Assembly (NCBI GenBank): GCA_003501365.1
Contig: DNPP01000167.1
Location: 10,314-23,345 of the forward strand
DNA length: 13,032 nucleotides
Origin: Bacillota bacterium
Lineage (GTDB): Bacteria; Bacillota; UBA4882; UBA8346
Direction: 5' to 3'
Positions 6,243 to 12,628 of the stretch are shown here, piece by piece. The notes under the pieces were generated by a model. That model was not told the origin of the DNA and made no database searches. It was given only the letters and a program-made list of their open reading frames with translations. A program made the translations under genes and the position numbers. Positions within the stretch are counted from its first letter, which is position 1. Every line of letters begins with the position of its first letter.

Positions 6243-7730
6243 TTAGTCCTCAGCAGTATTAGCGTCTTTGGCAACCAGCAGATCGACCGAGTTTTTACGG
6301 TCATAACGTTGCGCATAATAAAGAGCGGTATTTCCTCCTTTATCTTTTATCTCGGGCTTGGCACCTTTATCGAGTAGCAGCTTCATGATCTTGGTATATG
6401 CCGAGTAATCTGCCGAACTCGCTTGGGTTGCGCCCGCAGCAACCATCAACGCCGTCTTGCCGGTCAAATCCTGCAGGTCGGGGTTGGCACCTTTTTTCAG
6501 AAGCGCCTCAGCGACTTCCGCATACCCGGATTCCGCCGCCAGCATCAAAGGAGTTTCTCCCATTTTATTCTGTACATCGAGTTTGGCGCCTTTCGAAAGA
6601 AGCAGTTCCACCCGCTCCGGATTTGAAAGAGCCCACTTCAAAGCCATATTTCCCTCATTGTCAAGTATATTGATACCGGCGCCTTTATCCAGCAGTAATA
6701 TCATCGTCGCGAGAACCCGGTTATTATTTTCCCGGTATCTATCACCGGCCGCCTGCATCAAACAAGTCCACCCTGCGTTATTCTGCCGGTTGATATTTGC
6801 GCCGCGGTCCAGCAGCAGTTTTACAATGTCAGTGTATGCTAGGCTTGCCGCGCTCATCAGATGAGTGTTCCCTGATTTATCGGAAACATCAACTTTGGCC
6901 CCTTTATCCAAGAACAGCCTGACCATTTCCGTCTTCCTGGCCGGTTCCATATTGATATTCATAATCGCCCAGTACACCGCATTTGATCCGTCCGGCATAT
7001 CAAACTTTGCGCCTTTATTGATTAATAGCTTGGCAGTTTCCGACAGACCGCAGGAAGCCGCCTGATATAAAGCTGTCATTCCGATCGGATCCTGAATATT
7101 CAAGTTGGCGCCTTTATCAATAAGTAGCTTGACACAGGTCGTGTCCTCGGTTTTGGTCTCATAATTGACCCCATACACATTCCCTACTGCGTGCATTAAA
7201 GCTGTTTGGCCCAGAGCATCCTGGAGATTCAGGTTCGCGCCTTTATCGATCAAAAGTTTAACGGATCCCGAATACCCCCCGATAGCCGCTTTCATCAAAG
7301 CAGTCTGCCGACTTTGTTGATTTTTATTTGGAGAGCTGGTCGTTTCCCGCATATCCACCAATGCCCCTTTATCAATCAACCGTTTTACGATTTCAGGGTA
7401 TTGGACAGCGGCCATCAAAGCCGTATAAGTCGTATTCGCTTCAACATCGTGATGAACGCTCCAGTCATTGACCCGGATCCCTTTCATGCCCAGCAGGAAC
7501 TTGGCAAGTTCCTGCTCTCCGTGGCATGATATGCCTAAAAGCGTTTCCCCCCGAATCTTCATATTGGGATCCATTAAGCCTTTGGCGAGATACATCTTTA
7601 CTTCTTCATTATTTCCTTGCAAAAAGACCGCTTCTGGCGATAGCCGCGTTTGGGCAAAGAGCCTAGCCCCGCAACTCCCCGCCAAGAAAAAGGCACAGAT
7701 TAGAAAACCGACCGGCAATAGCTTTTTCAT
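6243..7730 (-). CDS. Exported ankyrin-repeat protein
   Basis: 495 residues from an ATG with TGAGG eight bases upstream. The N-terminus (MKKLLPVGFLICAFFLAGSC) is a signal peptide; Cys20 in LAGSC fits a relaxed lipobox, so this may be a lipoprotein, otherwise cleavage would fall near LFA-QT (residue ~27). The rest is about 12 ankyrin repeats with the usual G-x-TALM-x-AA, VKLLLDKGA and (N/D)-x-x-D core, roughly residues 60-490. Several repeats (for example the fourth, sixth, eighth and eleventh) carry insertions of 5-10 residues before the second helix. Ankyrin repeats bind proteins; no enzyme domain is attached, so the partner is unknown. The gene shares its upstream module with the exported three-repeat protein just downstream, and the two may act together at the cell surface. 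Confidence 0.9.
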   Translation of the reverse strand: MKKLLPVGFLICAFFLAGSCGARLFAQTRLSPEAVFLQGNNEEVKMYLAKGLMDPNMKIRGETLLGISCHGEQELAKFLLGMKGIRVNDWSVHHDVEANTTYTALMAAVQYPEIVKRLIDKGALVDMRETTSSPNKNQQSRQTALMKAAIGGYSGSVKLLIDKGANLNLQDALGQTALMHAVGNVYGVNYETKTEDTTCVKLLIDKGANLNIQDPIGMTALYQAASCGLSETAKLLINKGAKFDMPDGSNAVYWAIMNINMEPARKTEMVRLFLDKGAKVDVSDKSGNTHLMSAASLAYTDIVKLLLDRGANINRQNNAGWTCLMQAAGDRYRENNNRVLATMILLLDKGAGINILDNEGNMALKWALSNPERVELLLSKGAKLDVQNKMGETPLMLAAESGYAEVAEALLKKGANPDLQDLTGKTALMVAAGATQASSADYSAYTKIMKLLLDKGAKPEIKDKGGNTALYYAQRYDRKNSVDLLVAKDANTAED

Positions 7731-7768
7731 TATTTAGCCTCAATTATCATAGAATAAATAAAAGAACA

Positions 7769-7862
7769 TCTATGGTGTATTTTACGGCCCATAAATGTTT
7801 TTTTTAATACTTTTTACGCGAAATGCGGAGTTTGATACACGAGATGCGGTTTTGGTTATGAT
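7769..7862 (-). repeat. Duplicated regulatory module, copy B
   Basis: Second copy of the module at 6109-6202, differing at a few positions plus a two-base indel near 7851. It lies 38 bp upstream of the ankyrin gene's ATG and overlaps the stop codon of the LytTR remnant. The minus strand carries the TAAAAT -10 box just past a GGCCG segment. Confidence 0.85.
7819..7849 (-). promoter_or_regulatory. Paired LytTR-type activator sites upstream of the ankyrin gene
   Basis: On the minus strand CCGCATCTCG (7840-7849) and CCGCATTTCG (7819-7828), again with an 11-bp spacer and a 21-bp period. The 11-bp spacer differs from that of copy A at several positions while the two 10-mers are almost unchanged, as expected if the 10-mers are what is recognised. 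Confidence 0.6.
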
Positions 7863-8054
7863 TTATTAATTAATTTCCTTGCTTTCATTACTTCCGTACG
7901 GTATTTGCGACTGATCGGTATTCGCTCCGGAACACCCGGGATATAGGCATTAAGGGTCCCTGCCTTCCCCCGGCTCCAGTTTAGTTATAAAAGCGGGATT
8001 ATTATAAAAGCTGCGGTTACAGCGAAGCACTTGACTAAATCCCGCATTTTTTGG
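7856..8054 (-). pseudogene. Frameshifted C-terminal half of a LytTR-family DNA-binding regulator
   Basis: The minus-strand frame from 8054 reads NAGFSQVLRCNRSFYNNPAF then ITKLEPGEG, and goes out of frame. One base over it continues GTLNAYIPGVPERIPISRKY, RTEVMKARKLINKS, TAA (stop at 7856-7858). Together these give the LytTR domain end: RC-(H/N)-RSF, the (V)N-P-x-FI-x-KLEPGEGGT segment and the closing IPISRKYR. One extra A in the GGC-A-GGG stretch near 7945 restores the frame if removed. The N-terminal half and any receiver domain are missing; a TAA at 8055-8057 precedes. An 8-bp inverted repeat, GCGGGATT (7993-8000) and AATCCCGC (8038-8045), lies inside and could now end transcription from the gene at 8069-8527. 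Together with the module at 7769 this fills the space from 7731 to 8068. Confidence 0.7.
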
Positions 8055-8068
8055 TTATGTAACCTGTT

Positions 8069-8527
8069 TTAAGACTGCTTGTGACTCAGGGTTAATCGAC
8101 GATCAAACCATTTCAAACCATAGCCCAGCGAGAGCCCCCAAATGGTCGCCTCAATAAAATTGGAAACCGCCGTTTTATAGGGTATAATAAGCAGTCCGGG
8201 GACTTTAAATAAAAAGGTTACCACAAAAACAAAAAACCAAATCGCTATACTGAAGACCCAACTTTTCAGTAAATAGTTCGTACTGGATATTTTGGGGACG
8301 ATGAAAGCGCAAATAATCCCCAGCATTCCGCAAAAAAAGAAAACTGCTAGTGAAGAAAACACGTTCTCTCCCAGATTAGTGCTTTTCCGACCATATATTA
8401 AGAGCGCGGCAAAATGTGCCCACCGAAGGGTAGTCCATTTTAATGAAAATGAGATAATTGCGAAGGCAAGCGACGGTATCGCTGCTATTAACCCGGACAA
8501 AAAACCCCTTGTAAATCGGTCCTTCAA
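8069..8527 (-). CDS. Four-span membrane protein, 152 aa, family unknown (copy 2 of 2)
   Basis: Paralogue of the protein at 3858-4319. Hydrophobic spans lie at about residues 8-28, 57-80, 88-111 and 115-138; the shared LLIYGR, KISSTNYLL, WFFVF, LFKVP and AVSNFIEA motifs fall in the same order. It starts at TTG (8525-8527) with AAAGGAG nine bases upstream. It ends 12 bp before the LytTR remnant in the same direction. Four-span proteins (DUF3021 type) are often encoded beside LytTR regulators and antagonise them; the size and context fit that role, but I see no specific DUF3021 motif, so this is a suggestion only. Confidence 0.75.
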   Translation of the reverse strand: MKDRFTRGFLSGLIAAIPSLAFAIISFSLKWTTLRWAHFAALLIYGRKSTNLGENVFSSLAVFFFCGMLGIICAFIVPKISSTNYLLKSWVFSIAIWFFVFVVTFLFKVPGLLIIPYKTAVSNFIEATIWGLSLGYGLKWFDRRLTLSHKQS

Positions 8528-8595
8528 TACCTCGGTCTCCTTTATTTGTTCTAATAATTTAATCAGCGCAACTTCAAGAGGGGTGATTCCCGCTT

Positions 8596-8621
8596 TTTAG
8601 TTTAGGTATGCCCAAACTAAA
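8596..8621 (-). terminator. Hairpin after the membrane-protein gene at 8635
   Basis: On the minus strand TTTAGTTTGGG and CCTAAACTAAA form an 11-bp stem with one G-U pair and a 4-nt loop, 13 bp past the stop codon. No T-run follows, so it may protect the 3' end or end transcription weakly. Confidence 0.4.
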
Positions 8622-8634
8622 CTATCCTTCATAA

Positions 8635-9102
8635 CTAATCATCTTTTGCCAGGCGGCTCGTTTTCATAAAGGCGACTGTGATAAAAGCCCACCAACCCAA
8701 AAAAGTCAAATAACTAAAAAAAGGGTAATACCAAGGTTTAAAATCAAACAAATCGGCATTATGAACCACCAAACCATAACCCACACTATAGGCCGCAAAA
8801 GTCAAAACATAAAGATATTGAGCTACCCCTTTTCTTGGCAGGAAATAGAGATAAAGCATTACCGTGAAAGTCCAACAAGGCGGAGAAAGAAAATTTTGAC
8901 CCACAACACCAAAGATACCTTGATTTTTAAACCAAATGATATGAAAAATATTTTGAAACAAGCCCACCACAACCATGTCCCCCAGGCCACCGAGTAAAAA
9001 TCCATAAATTAAGTACTCTTTATAGTCTTTTTTAGGAATATAAATAAGGGACAGGCTGAACAATATGACTAAAAATACTGGATAAGCTAAAACAGTGACC
9101 AT
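8635..9102 (-). CDS. Small integral membrane protein, 155 aa, family unknown (copy 2 of 3)
   Basis: About five membrane spans at residues ~4-21, ~31-53, ~68-88, ~93-112 and ~126-146. Most of its length matches the protein at 9307-9798 closely: LIYIPKK-x-YKE, GGLGDM-x-VVG, a WFKN-x-G segment, GQNFLSPPCWTFTVML and YLYFLPR, YS-x-GYG, then (F)-(K/R)-PW and GWW. The copy at 413-892 is more distant. The conserved LSPPCW stretch is a good family signature, but I know no function for it. ATG with GGAG seven bases upstream. It is one of three membrane-protein genes in a row on this strand, separated by 100-200 bp, so tight cotranslation is unlikely. Confidence 0.8.
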   Translation of the reverse strand: MVTVLAYPVFLVILFSLSLIYIPKKDYKEYLIYGFLLGGLGDMVVVGLFQNIFHIIWFKNQGIFGVVGQNFLSPPCWTFTVMLYLYFLPRKGVAQYLYVLTFAAYSVGYGLVVHNADLFDFKPWYYPFFSYLTFLGWWAFITVAFMKTSRLAKDD

Positions 9103-9170
9103 AAAAAAGCTCCATTCAATTAATGGCTATAATTATTCCCATTTGACAGATTTCATAAACATTGGTTTTT

Positions 9171-9239
9171 TTAATCCAATAATCGGTGATCCTGGGATGC
9201 CGGTACATAATAAACCATATTTTTCAATGATAGCAACAA
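9171..9239 (-). pseudogene. Broken 5' end of a second ABC-F gene, with its leader
   Basis: The minus-strand sequence around AAAAGGAGGGC-TTTTTTG (9235-9254) matches the start region of the ABC-F gene at 3490-3525. The likeness goes back into the leader, where GTGTGTTTT and ATGCC (about 9275-9290) recur as in 3550-3565. From the TTG at 9239 the frame reads MLLSLKNMVYYVPASQDHRL, LD, then TAA, against MLLLLKNVVHDVQDHCLF in the intact gene. Everything after about 22 codons, including Walker A, is missing. It occupies most of the space between the genes at 8635-9102 and 9307-9798. Confidence 0.6.
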
Positions 9240-9306
9240 AAAAGCCCTCCTTTTAGGCAGAGGAAGGCATCGTAAGGCATCAAAACACACGCCATTATCG
9301 TCAATC

Positions 9307-9798
9307 TTATTCAGTTTTTCCGGAGCTCCATTGACCGTTTTGTGCTAAAGGACTGGTCTTTATAAATATCCAAGCCGCAAAACTCCACCATCCCCCAAAA
9401 ATAAACGGCGACATCCCATAGTAAAACCAAGGTCGAAAATCATATAAATCGACATTATGGACTAAGATACCATAACCAAAACTGTACATTGCGAACACAA
9501 GAATATAAAGATATAAAAACGGCCGCCGCCGCGGCAAAAAATACAAAAAAAGCATGACCGTAAAAGTCCAACAAGGAGGAGAAAGAAAATTCTGACCCAA
9601 AACATTAAAAAATCCGGCATTTTTAAACCACATCAGATGAAATACGTTCGCAAAAATACCTACCACCGCCATATCGCCCAGACCTCCGACCAACATGCCG
9701 TAAATAAGGTGTTCTTTGTAAACTTTTTTGGGGATATAAATAAGCGAAAAAATGAAACTTATTACCAGATAAACCGGATAAAACAAAATTGTTGCCAT
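9307..9798 (-). CDS. Small integral membrane protein, 163 aa, family unknown (copy 3 of 3)
   Basis: Close paralogue of the protein at 8635-9102, with the same five spans and the same LIYIPKK, GGLGDM, GQNFLSPPCWTFTVML, YFLPRR and GWW motifs; it adds a polar C-terminal tail (QNGQWSSGKTE). It starts at ATG with a modest GTAGG about nine bases upstream. A perfect TATAAT lies on the minus strand at 9909-9914 but has no good -35, so the promoter is uncertain. The clear relation of these two copies, against the distant one at 413-892, points to a more recent local duplication. Confidence 0.8.
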   Translation of the reverse strand: MATILFYPVYLVISFIFSLIYIPKKVYKEHLIYGMLVGGLGDMAVVGIFANVFHLMWFKNAGFFNVLGQNFLSPPCWTFTVMLFLYFLPRRRPFLYLYILVFAMYSFGYGILVHNVDLYDFRPWFYYGMSPFIFGGWWSFAAWIFIKTSPLAQNGQWSSGKTE

Positions 9799-10027
9799 TT
9801 AGTTGAACCTACGGCTATTCTTATTGAATATATACTGATAAGAAGGAACCAAAACTACTCCATAACATACGGAATCTACCAAAATCCAAAAACCATGCTT
9901 CATGTTTTATTATACCCTAACGGTAGTATACCAAAAACATAGGTTTTTACTAAGATATAATTGGTGATAGTTATAAAAACTCTTAAAAGATCGACTTGCC
10001 CATTCCCATGAAAATGATGACTTAATC

Positions 10028-10089
10028 CTCGATCCGGCAAGTACATTGCAATTTTCCTGCGGTGACGCAGAAAAATTGGCCGGATCGGG
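10028..10089. repeat. Long two-part stem-loop in a gene-free region
   Basis: Outer arms 10028-10038 and 10079-10089 pair over 11 positions (core GATCCGGC / GCCGGATC, one G-U). Inside, AATTTT and AAAATT (10050-10055 / 10072-10077) and CTGCG and CGCAG (10057-10061 / 10066-10070) pair around a GTGA loop, a GNRA-type tetraloop if transcribed from the plus strand. One side carries an unpaired 11-nt bulge (10039-10049). It could be a structured RNA, a terminator (GGGTTTT follows on the plus strand) or part of a mobile palindromic element. Confidence 0.55.
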
Positions 10090-10099
10090 TTTTCTACAG

Positions 10100-10149
10100 A
10101 ATCCGGCAAGTTCTCATTTTAAGTGAATCTGAAAGTTACTTGCCGGATT
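10100..10149. repeat. 12-bp inverted repeat sharing a core with the neighbouring stem-loop
   Basis: AATCCGGCAAGT (10100-10111) and ACTTGCCGGATT (10138-10149) are perfect inverted repeats around 26 nt. The same ATCCGGCAAGT also occurs at 10032-10042 in the stem-loop next door, so three copies of one 11-mer lie within 120 bp, two direct and one inverted. Confidence 0.7.
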
Positions 10150-10367
10150 CATGTTAATATAACTTGGAACAGCTAGAGAAAAAAGCTGCCCATTCACAAA
10201 GAAAACCTGCTCGGATGGCCTATCCTTTGCAAATGCCCCAATTATTATCGGTAATTCTTTTTGATCTGCAACAAATAAAATGATAAGATATAACCGATAC
10301 ATTAAACTGTTAAAATATTCAAATAGGATAGTTCAAATTTAATTGATGCGATAAACGGAGGATTACC
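10150..10367. other. Upstream region of the epimerase gene, no convincing gene
   Basis: Together with 9799-10027 this is the largest gene-poor stretch. A weak plus-strand promoter is possible: TTGATC (10261-10266), 17 bp, TAAGAT (10284-10289). A minus-strand frame (10114-10302) lacks a ribosome site. I see no RNA gene or riboswitch I can name. Confidence 0.3.
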
Positions 10368-11246
10368 ATGAATAAAATATTGCGGAATGAATTTTGTACT
10401 GCCGAAATTACTAATGTTGGAGCCGAACTGGTAAGCCTTAAGAAGCTTACGGATAACTTTGAATATATCTGGAGCGGGGATAAAAAATTCTGGACCGGAC
10501 ATGCGCCGGTATTATTTCCCATTGTCTGCGCTTTAAAAAATGGTGAAACCAAAATCGATGGCGTCAGTTATAAGATCGGTAATCACGGCTTCGCCCGCAA
10601 AAGTGAATTTGAACTGAGCGCGGAAAACGAAACAAGGGTGATATATAGACTTTCATCCAATAAAGATACCTTGGCGATGTATCCCTTTCAATTCAACCTG
10701 TATATAACCTATACCCTAAGCCAAAACAAGCTCACAATCGAATATAAAGTCGAAAATGTCGATGAGAAAATCATCTATTTCCAGATCGGCACTCATCCCG
10801 GTTTTAACTGCCCCATGGCGCATGAAACCGAATTTGCAGACTACTATATTGAGTTCGAATACCCTGAAAAACTGGAAAGGCTTTATTTGGACAGTGCCAA
10901 CCTGATCATTAGCGGTAAATCTAAGAAGTTGGAATTAAAAAGCCCGAAGCTTCTTCCCCTAAATCATGAACTGTTTAATGAAGGTGCTCTCGCGTTCAAA
11001 AATTTAAAATCCCAAAAAGTTTCCCTTAAAAGTGATAAAACCTCCAAAGAAGTTATTTTAACCTATTCAAATTTGCCCCATATGGGTATCTGGCAACCAA
11101 AAGATGCCCCTTTCGTGTGCATCGAACCATGGCACGGATTGGCGGACACCGATAATTTCAGCGGTGAATTTAGGGAGAAAGAATTAATGATCAGTTTGGC
11201 AAAGGAAACTGAATTTATCTGTAGTTATACGATCGAAATCAACTGA
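10368..11246 (+). CDS. Aldose 1-epimerase family protein, LacX type
   Basis: 292 residues, the usual length for this cytosolic family, from an ATG with CGGAGG six bases upstream. Galactose-mutarotase-like proteins interconvert the alpha and beta anomers of hexoses or their phosphates. Seen in order: an IWSGD-x-x-FW-x-x-HAPVLFP segment (34-51), the HGFAR motif with His73, GTHPGFN with His143, and CIEPWHG with Glu253. These fit the substrate-binding and catalytic His and the general-base Glu of the family. The LacX/YihR-like branch is suggested by W-S-G-D and by HAP-x-LFP. The substrate cannot be told. It lies alone on the plus strand and its stop codon is one base from the stop of the opposing transporter gene, so no terminator separates them. 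Confidence 0.9.
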   Translation: MNKILRNEFCTAEITNVGAELVSLKKLTDNFEYIWSGDKKFWTGHAPVLFPIVCALKNGETKIDGVSYKIGNHGFARKSEFELSAENETRVIYRLSSNKDTLAMYPFQFNLYITYTLSQNKLTIEYKVENVDEKIIYFQIGTHPGFNCPMAHETEFADYYIEFEYPEKLERLYLDSANLIISGKSKKLELKSPKLLPLNHELFNEGALAFKNLKSQKVSLKSDKTSKEVILTYSNLPHMGIWQPKDAPFVCIEPWHGLADTDNFSGEFREKELMISLAKETEFICSYTIEIN

Positions 11247-11247
11247 T

Positions 11248-11820
11248 TTATAAAATCAATGCTCCCAGAATGCCCCCTAAAATGGTCAGCGGAATCGGCC
11301 CAATCTTACCAAGCGTGGCCCCGATGAGGGTCACTCCAAAAATAATCATTCCCGGAATACTGACAAAATGCAGCGGATTGCGGACCATGGAGAGGCTAAA
11401 AAAGCCTTCATGGAAAATTGAAGTCTTACCGAAGAAAAGCACTGCCGTTGCAATCATTCCGACTGTTGCCGGCCTGATTCCCGCCAATACTGCTTGAATA
11501 GTCGGACTCGATTTAAACCGGTTCAAGAAGGCAGCAATGATTAAAATGATCAGAAACGATGGCAGTGCTACTCCGATAGTGGCATAAACCGCTCCCCAAA
11601 AACCGGCCGACTGAAAGCCGACATAAGTAGCAGCATTGACCGCGATGGGGCCCGGTGTCATCTGAGATAAAGCGACCACATTGGAAAACTCATGGGGGGA
11701 CATCAGGCCAAAAGTCTGAATATCCTGATATATCATAGGCAGCATCGAATATCCGCCCCCAAAGCTAAAAAGTCCGATCCGAAAAAAAATATAAAATAAT
11801 TTAAGATAGGAAACGATCAT
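11248..11820 (-). CDS. Chromate transporter family protein (short CHR), second of a pair
   Basis: 190 residues from the ATG at 11818-11820, which overlaps the stop of the upstream gene as ATGA, a sign of coupled translation. A longer reading from 11940 would run far into that gene and is rejected. It is one half-size CHR domain with about six membrane spans. The family motif FGGGYSMLP is at 20-28, and MTPGPIAVNAATYVG follows at about 60. Short CHR proteins come in pairs whose halves are thought to insert in opposite directions and work together. Known members export chromate, but many natural substrates are unknown, so 'chromate' is a family name rather than a shown activity. Confidence 0.9.
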   Translation of the reverse strand: MIVSYLKLFYIFFRIGLFSFGGGYSMLPMIYQDIQTFGLMSPHEFSNVVALSQMTPGPIAVNAATYVGFQSAGFWGAVYATIGVALPSFLIILIIAAFLNRFKSSPTIQAVLAGIRPATVGMIATAVLFFGKTSIFHEGFFSLSMVRNPLHFVSIPGMIIFGVTLIGATLGKIGPIPLTILGGILGALIL

Positions 11821-12374
11821 TTGGCTCTCCATTTCAGCAAATATGTCCCATAGCCGATAACCCCGCCACCTATTACTGCCCAGGCTGCATTGACATTCAT
11901 TAGCGCAATAATTACGAATGAAAGAAATGCAATAAACCACCCCAGGATATTTTTCCGATTTAAGATTCCCTTGCCTAGTTTAATTGCGGCGAGCAAAATT
12001 AAACCCGCCGAAGCAGCCCGAATTCCACCCAACACTTTTTCAACATAGATATTGTTTTTTAAATTAATTAAAGCGAGCAGAATTAAAATAATTGAAATAA
12101 ATGCCGGCAAAATCATTCCCAGGGCGGCCGCGACTGCCCCCGGTACTCCTGCCGCCTTGTTGCCGATAAAAAGTGAAGCATTGATGGCAATTACTCCGGG
12201 CACCGATTGAGAAATGGCAAAAATATCCACGATTTCTGCCTGGGATATCCATTTTCTCCGATCAACCACTTCCTTTTGGATCAACGGAAGCATGGCATAG
12301 CCTCCCCCAAAAGTAAATGACCCAATCGTAAGGAAAATCCAAAATATACGTAGCAAATTTCGAAGTCTTGTCAT
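11817..12374 (-). CDS. Chromate transporter family protein (short CHR), first of a pair
   Basis: 185 residues from the ATG at 12372-12374, chosen for the AGAGG six bases upstream and because family members begin just before L-x-x-IFWIF; an upstream GTG at 12425 has no ribosome site and would add 17 polar residues. FGGGYAMLP is at 22-30 and SVPGVIAINASLFIG at about 65, the same two motifs as in its partner (11248-11820), which it overlaps by four bases. A clear promoter and a small palindrome lie upstream, so the pair forms its own two-gene operon. Confidence 0.9.
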   Translation of the reverse strand: MTRLRNLLRIFWIFLTIGSFTFGGGYAMLPLIQKEVVDRRKWISQAEIVDIFAISQSVPGVIAINASLFIGNKAAGVPGAVAAALGMILPAFISIILILLALINLKNNIYVEKVLGGIRAASAGLILLAAIKLGKGILNRKNILGWFIAFLSFVIIALMNVNAAWAVIGGGVIGYGTYLLKWRAK

Positions 12375-12397
12375 TCTTTGCCTCTGCGTCACACGGT

Positions 12398-12412
12398 AGT
12401 GTACATCACACT
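12398..12412. promoter_or_regulatory. Small palindrome between the transporter promoter and start codon
   Basis: AGTGT and ACACT arms with a 5-bp spacer, sited in the expected transcript leader of the CHR pair. The position would suit a repressor, but the arms are short and no regulator gene is nearby. Confidence 0.25.
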
Positions 12413-12435
12413 TAGTTTTCACCAATTATTTCTTC

Positions 12436-12465
12436 AATATAAACCCTCACAGCCAATACTGTCAA
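12436..12465 (-). promoter_or_regulatory. Sigma-A-type promoter of the chromate-transporter pair
   Basis: On the minus strand a perfect TTGACA (12460-12465), 18 bp, then TATATT (12436-12441). The transcript would begin near 12429, about 55 nt before the ATG at 12374. Confidence 0.6.
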
Positions 12466-12510
12466 TTACCGGGATAATAAAAACAGTTAACAAAAATATG
12501 ATCAAGATTA

Positions 12511-12565
12511 AAAGAGAACCGTCATCCTGCATCCTGCTTTTCTCGCAAGAATCACGGTTCTCTTT
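12511..12565 (-). terminator. Terminator of the LpxL-like gene
   Basis: Perfect 12-bp arms AAAGAGAACCGT (12511-12522) and ACGGTTCTCTTT (12554-12565) around 31 nt. On the minus strand the second arm runs into CTCTTTTAATCTT, a usable T-rich tail, 63 bp past the LpxL-like stop codon. An imperfect 8-bp hairpin also overlaps that stop (12620-12639). Confidence 0.6.
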
Positions 12566-12628
12566 GGCCAATAAAAACTTAATACCTTTATTCTAAATGG
12601 TTTTTAATGTTGAACAATTTTAAGGTTA

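Noticed and set aside
6398..7737. Several long plus-strand frames inside the ankyrin gene
   Set aside because: Mirror frames of a repetitive coding sequence; the minus-strand ankyrin repeats are unmistakable.
9900..10109. 69-codon minus-strand frame across the stem-loop
   Set aside because: It owes its length to the stem-loop sequence, with no ribosome site and no family resemblance.
10114..10302. 62-codon minus-strand frame (contains EQVFFVNGQLFSLAVPSYIN)
   Set aside because: No ribosome site, and its end lies in the palindromic repeats. It could be a gene fragment, but I cannot name a family.
11821..11940. Longer start for the second transporter gene
   Set aside because: It would overlap the first transporter by over 120 bp; the ATGA overlap at 11817-11820 is the normal arrangement for CHR pairs.
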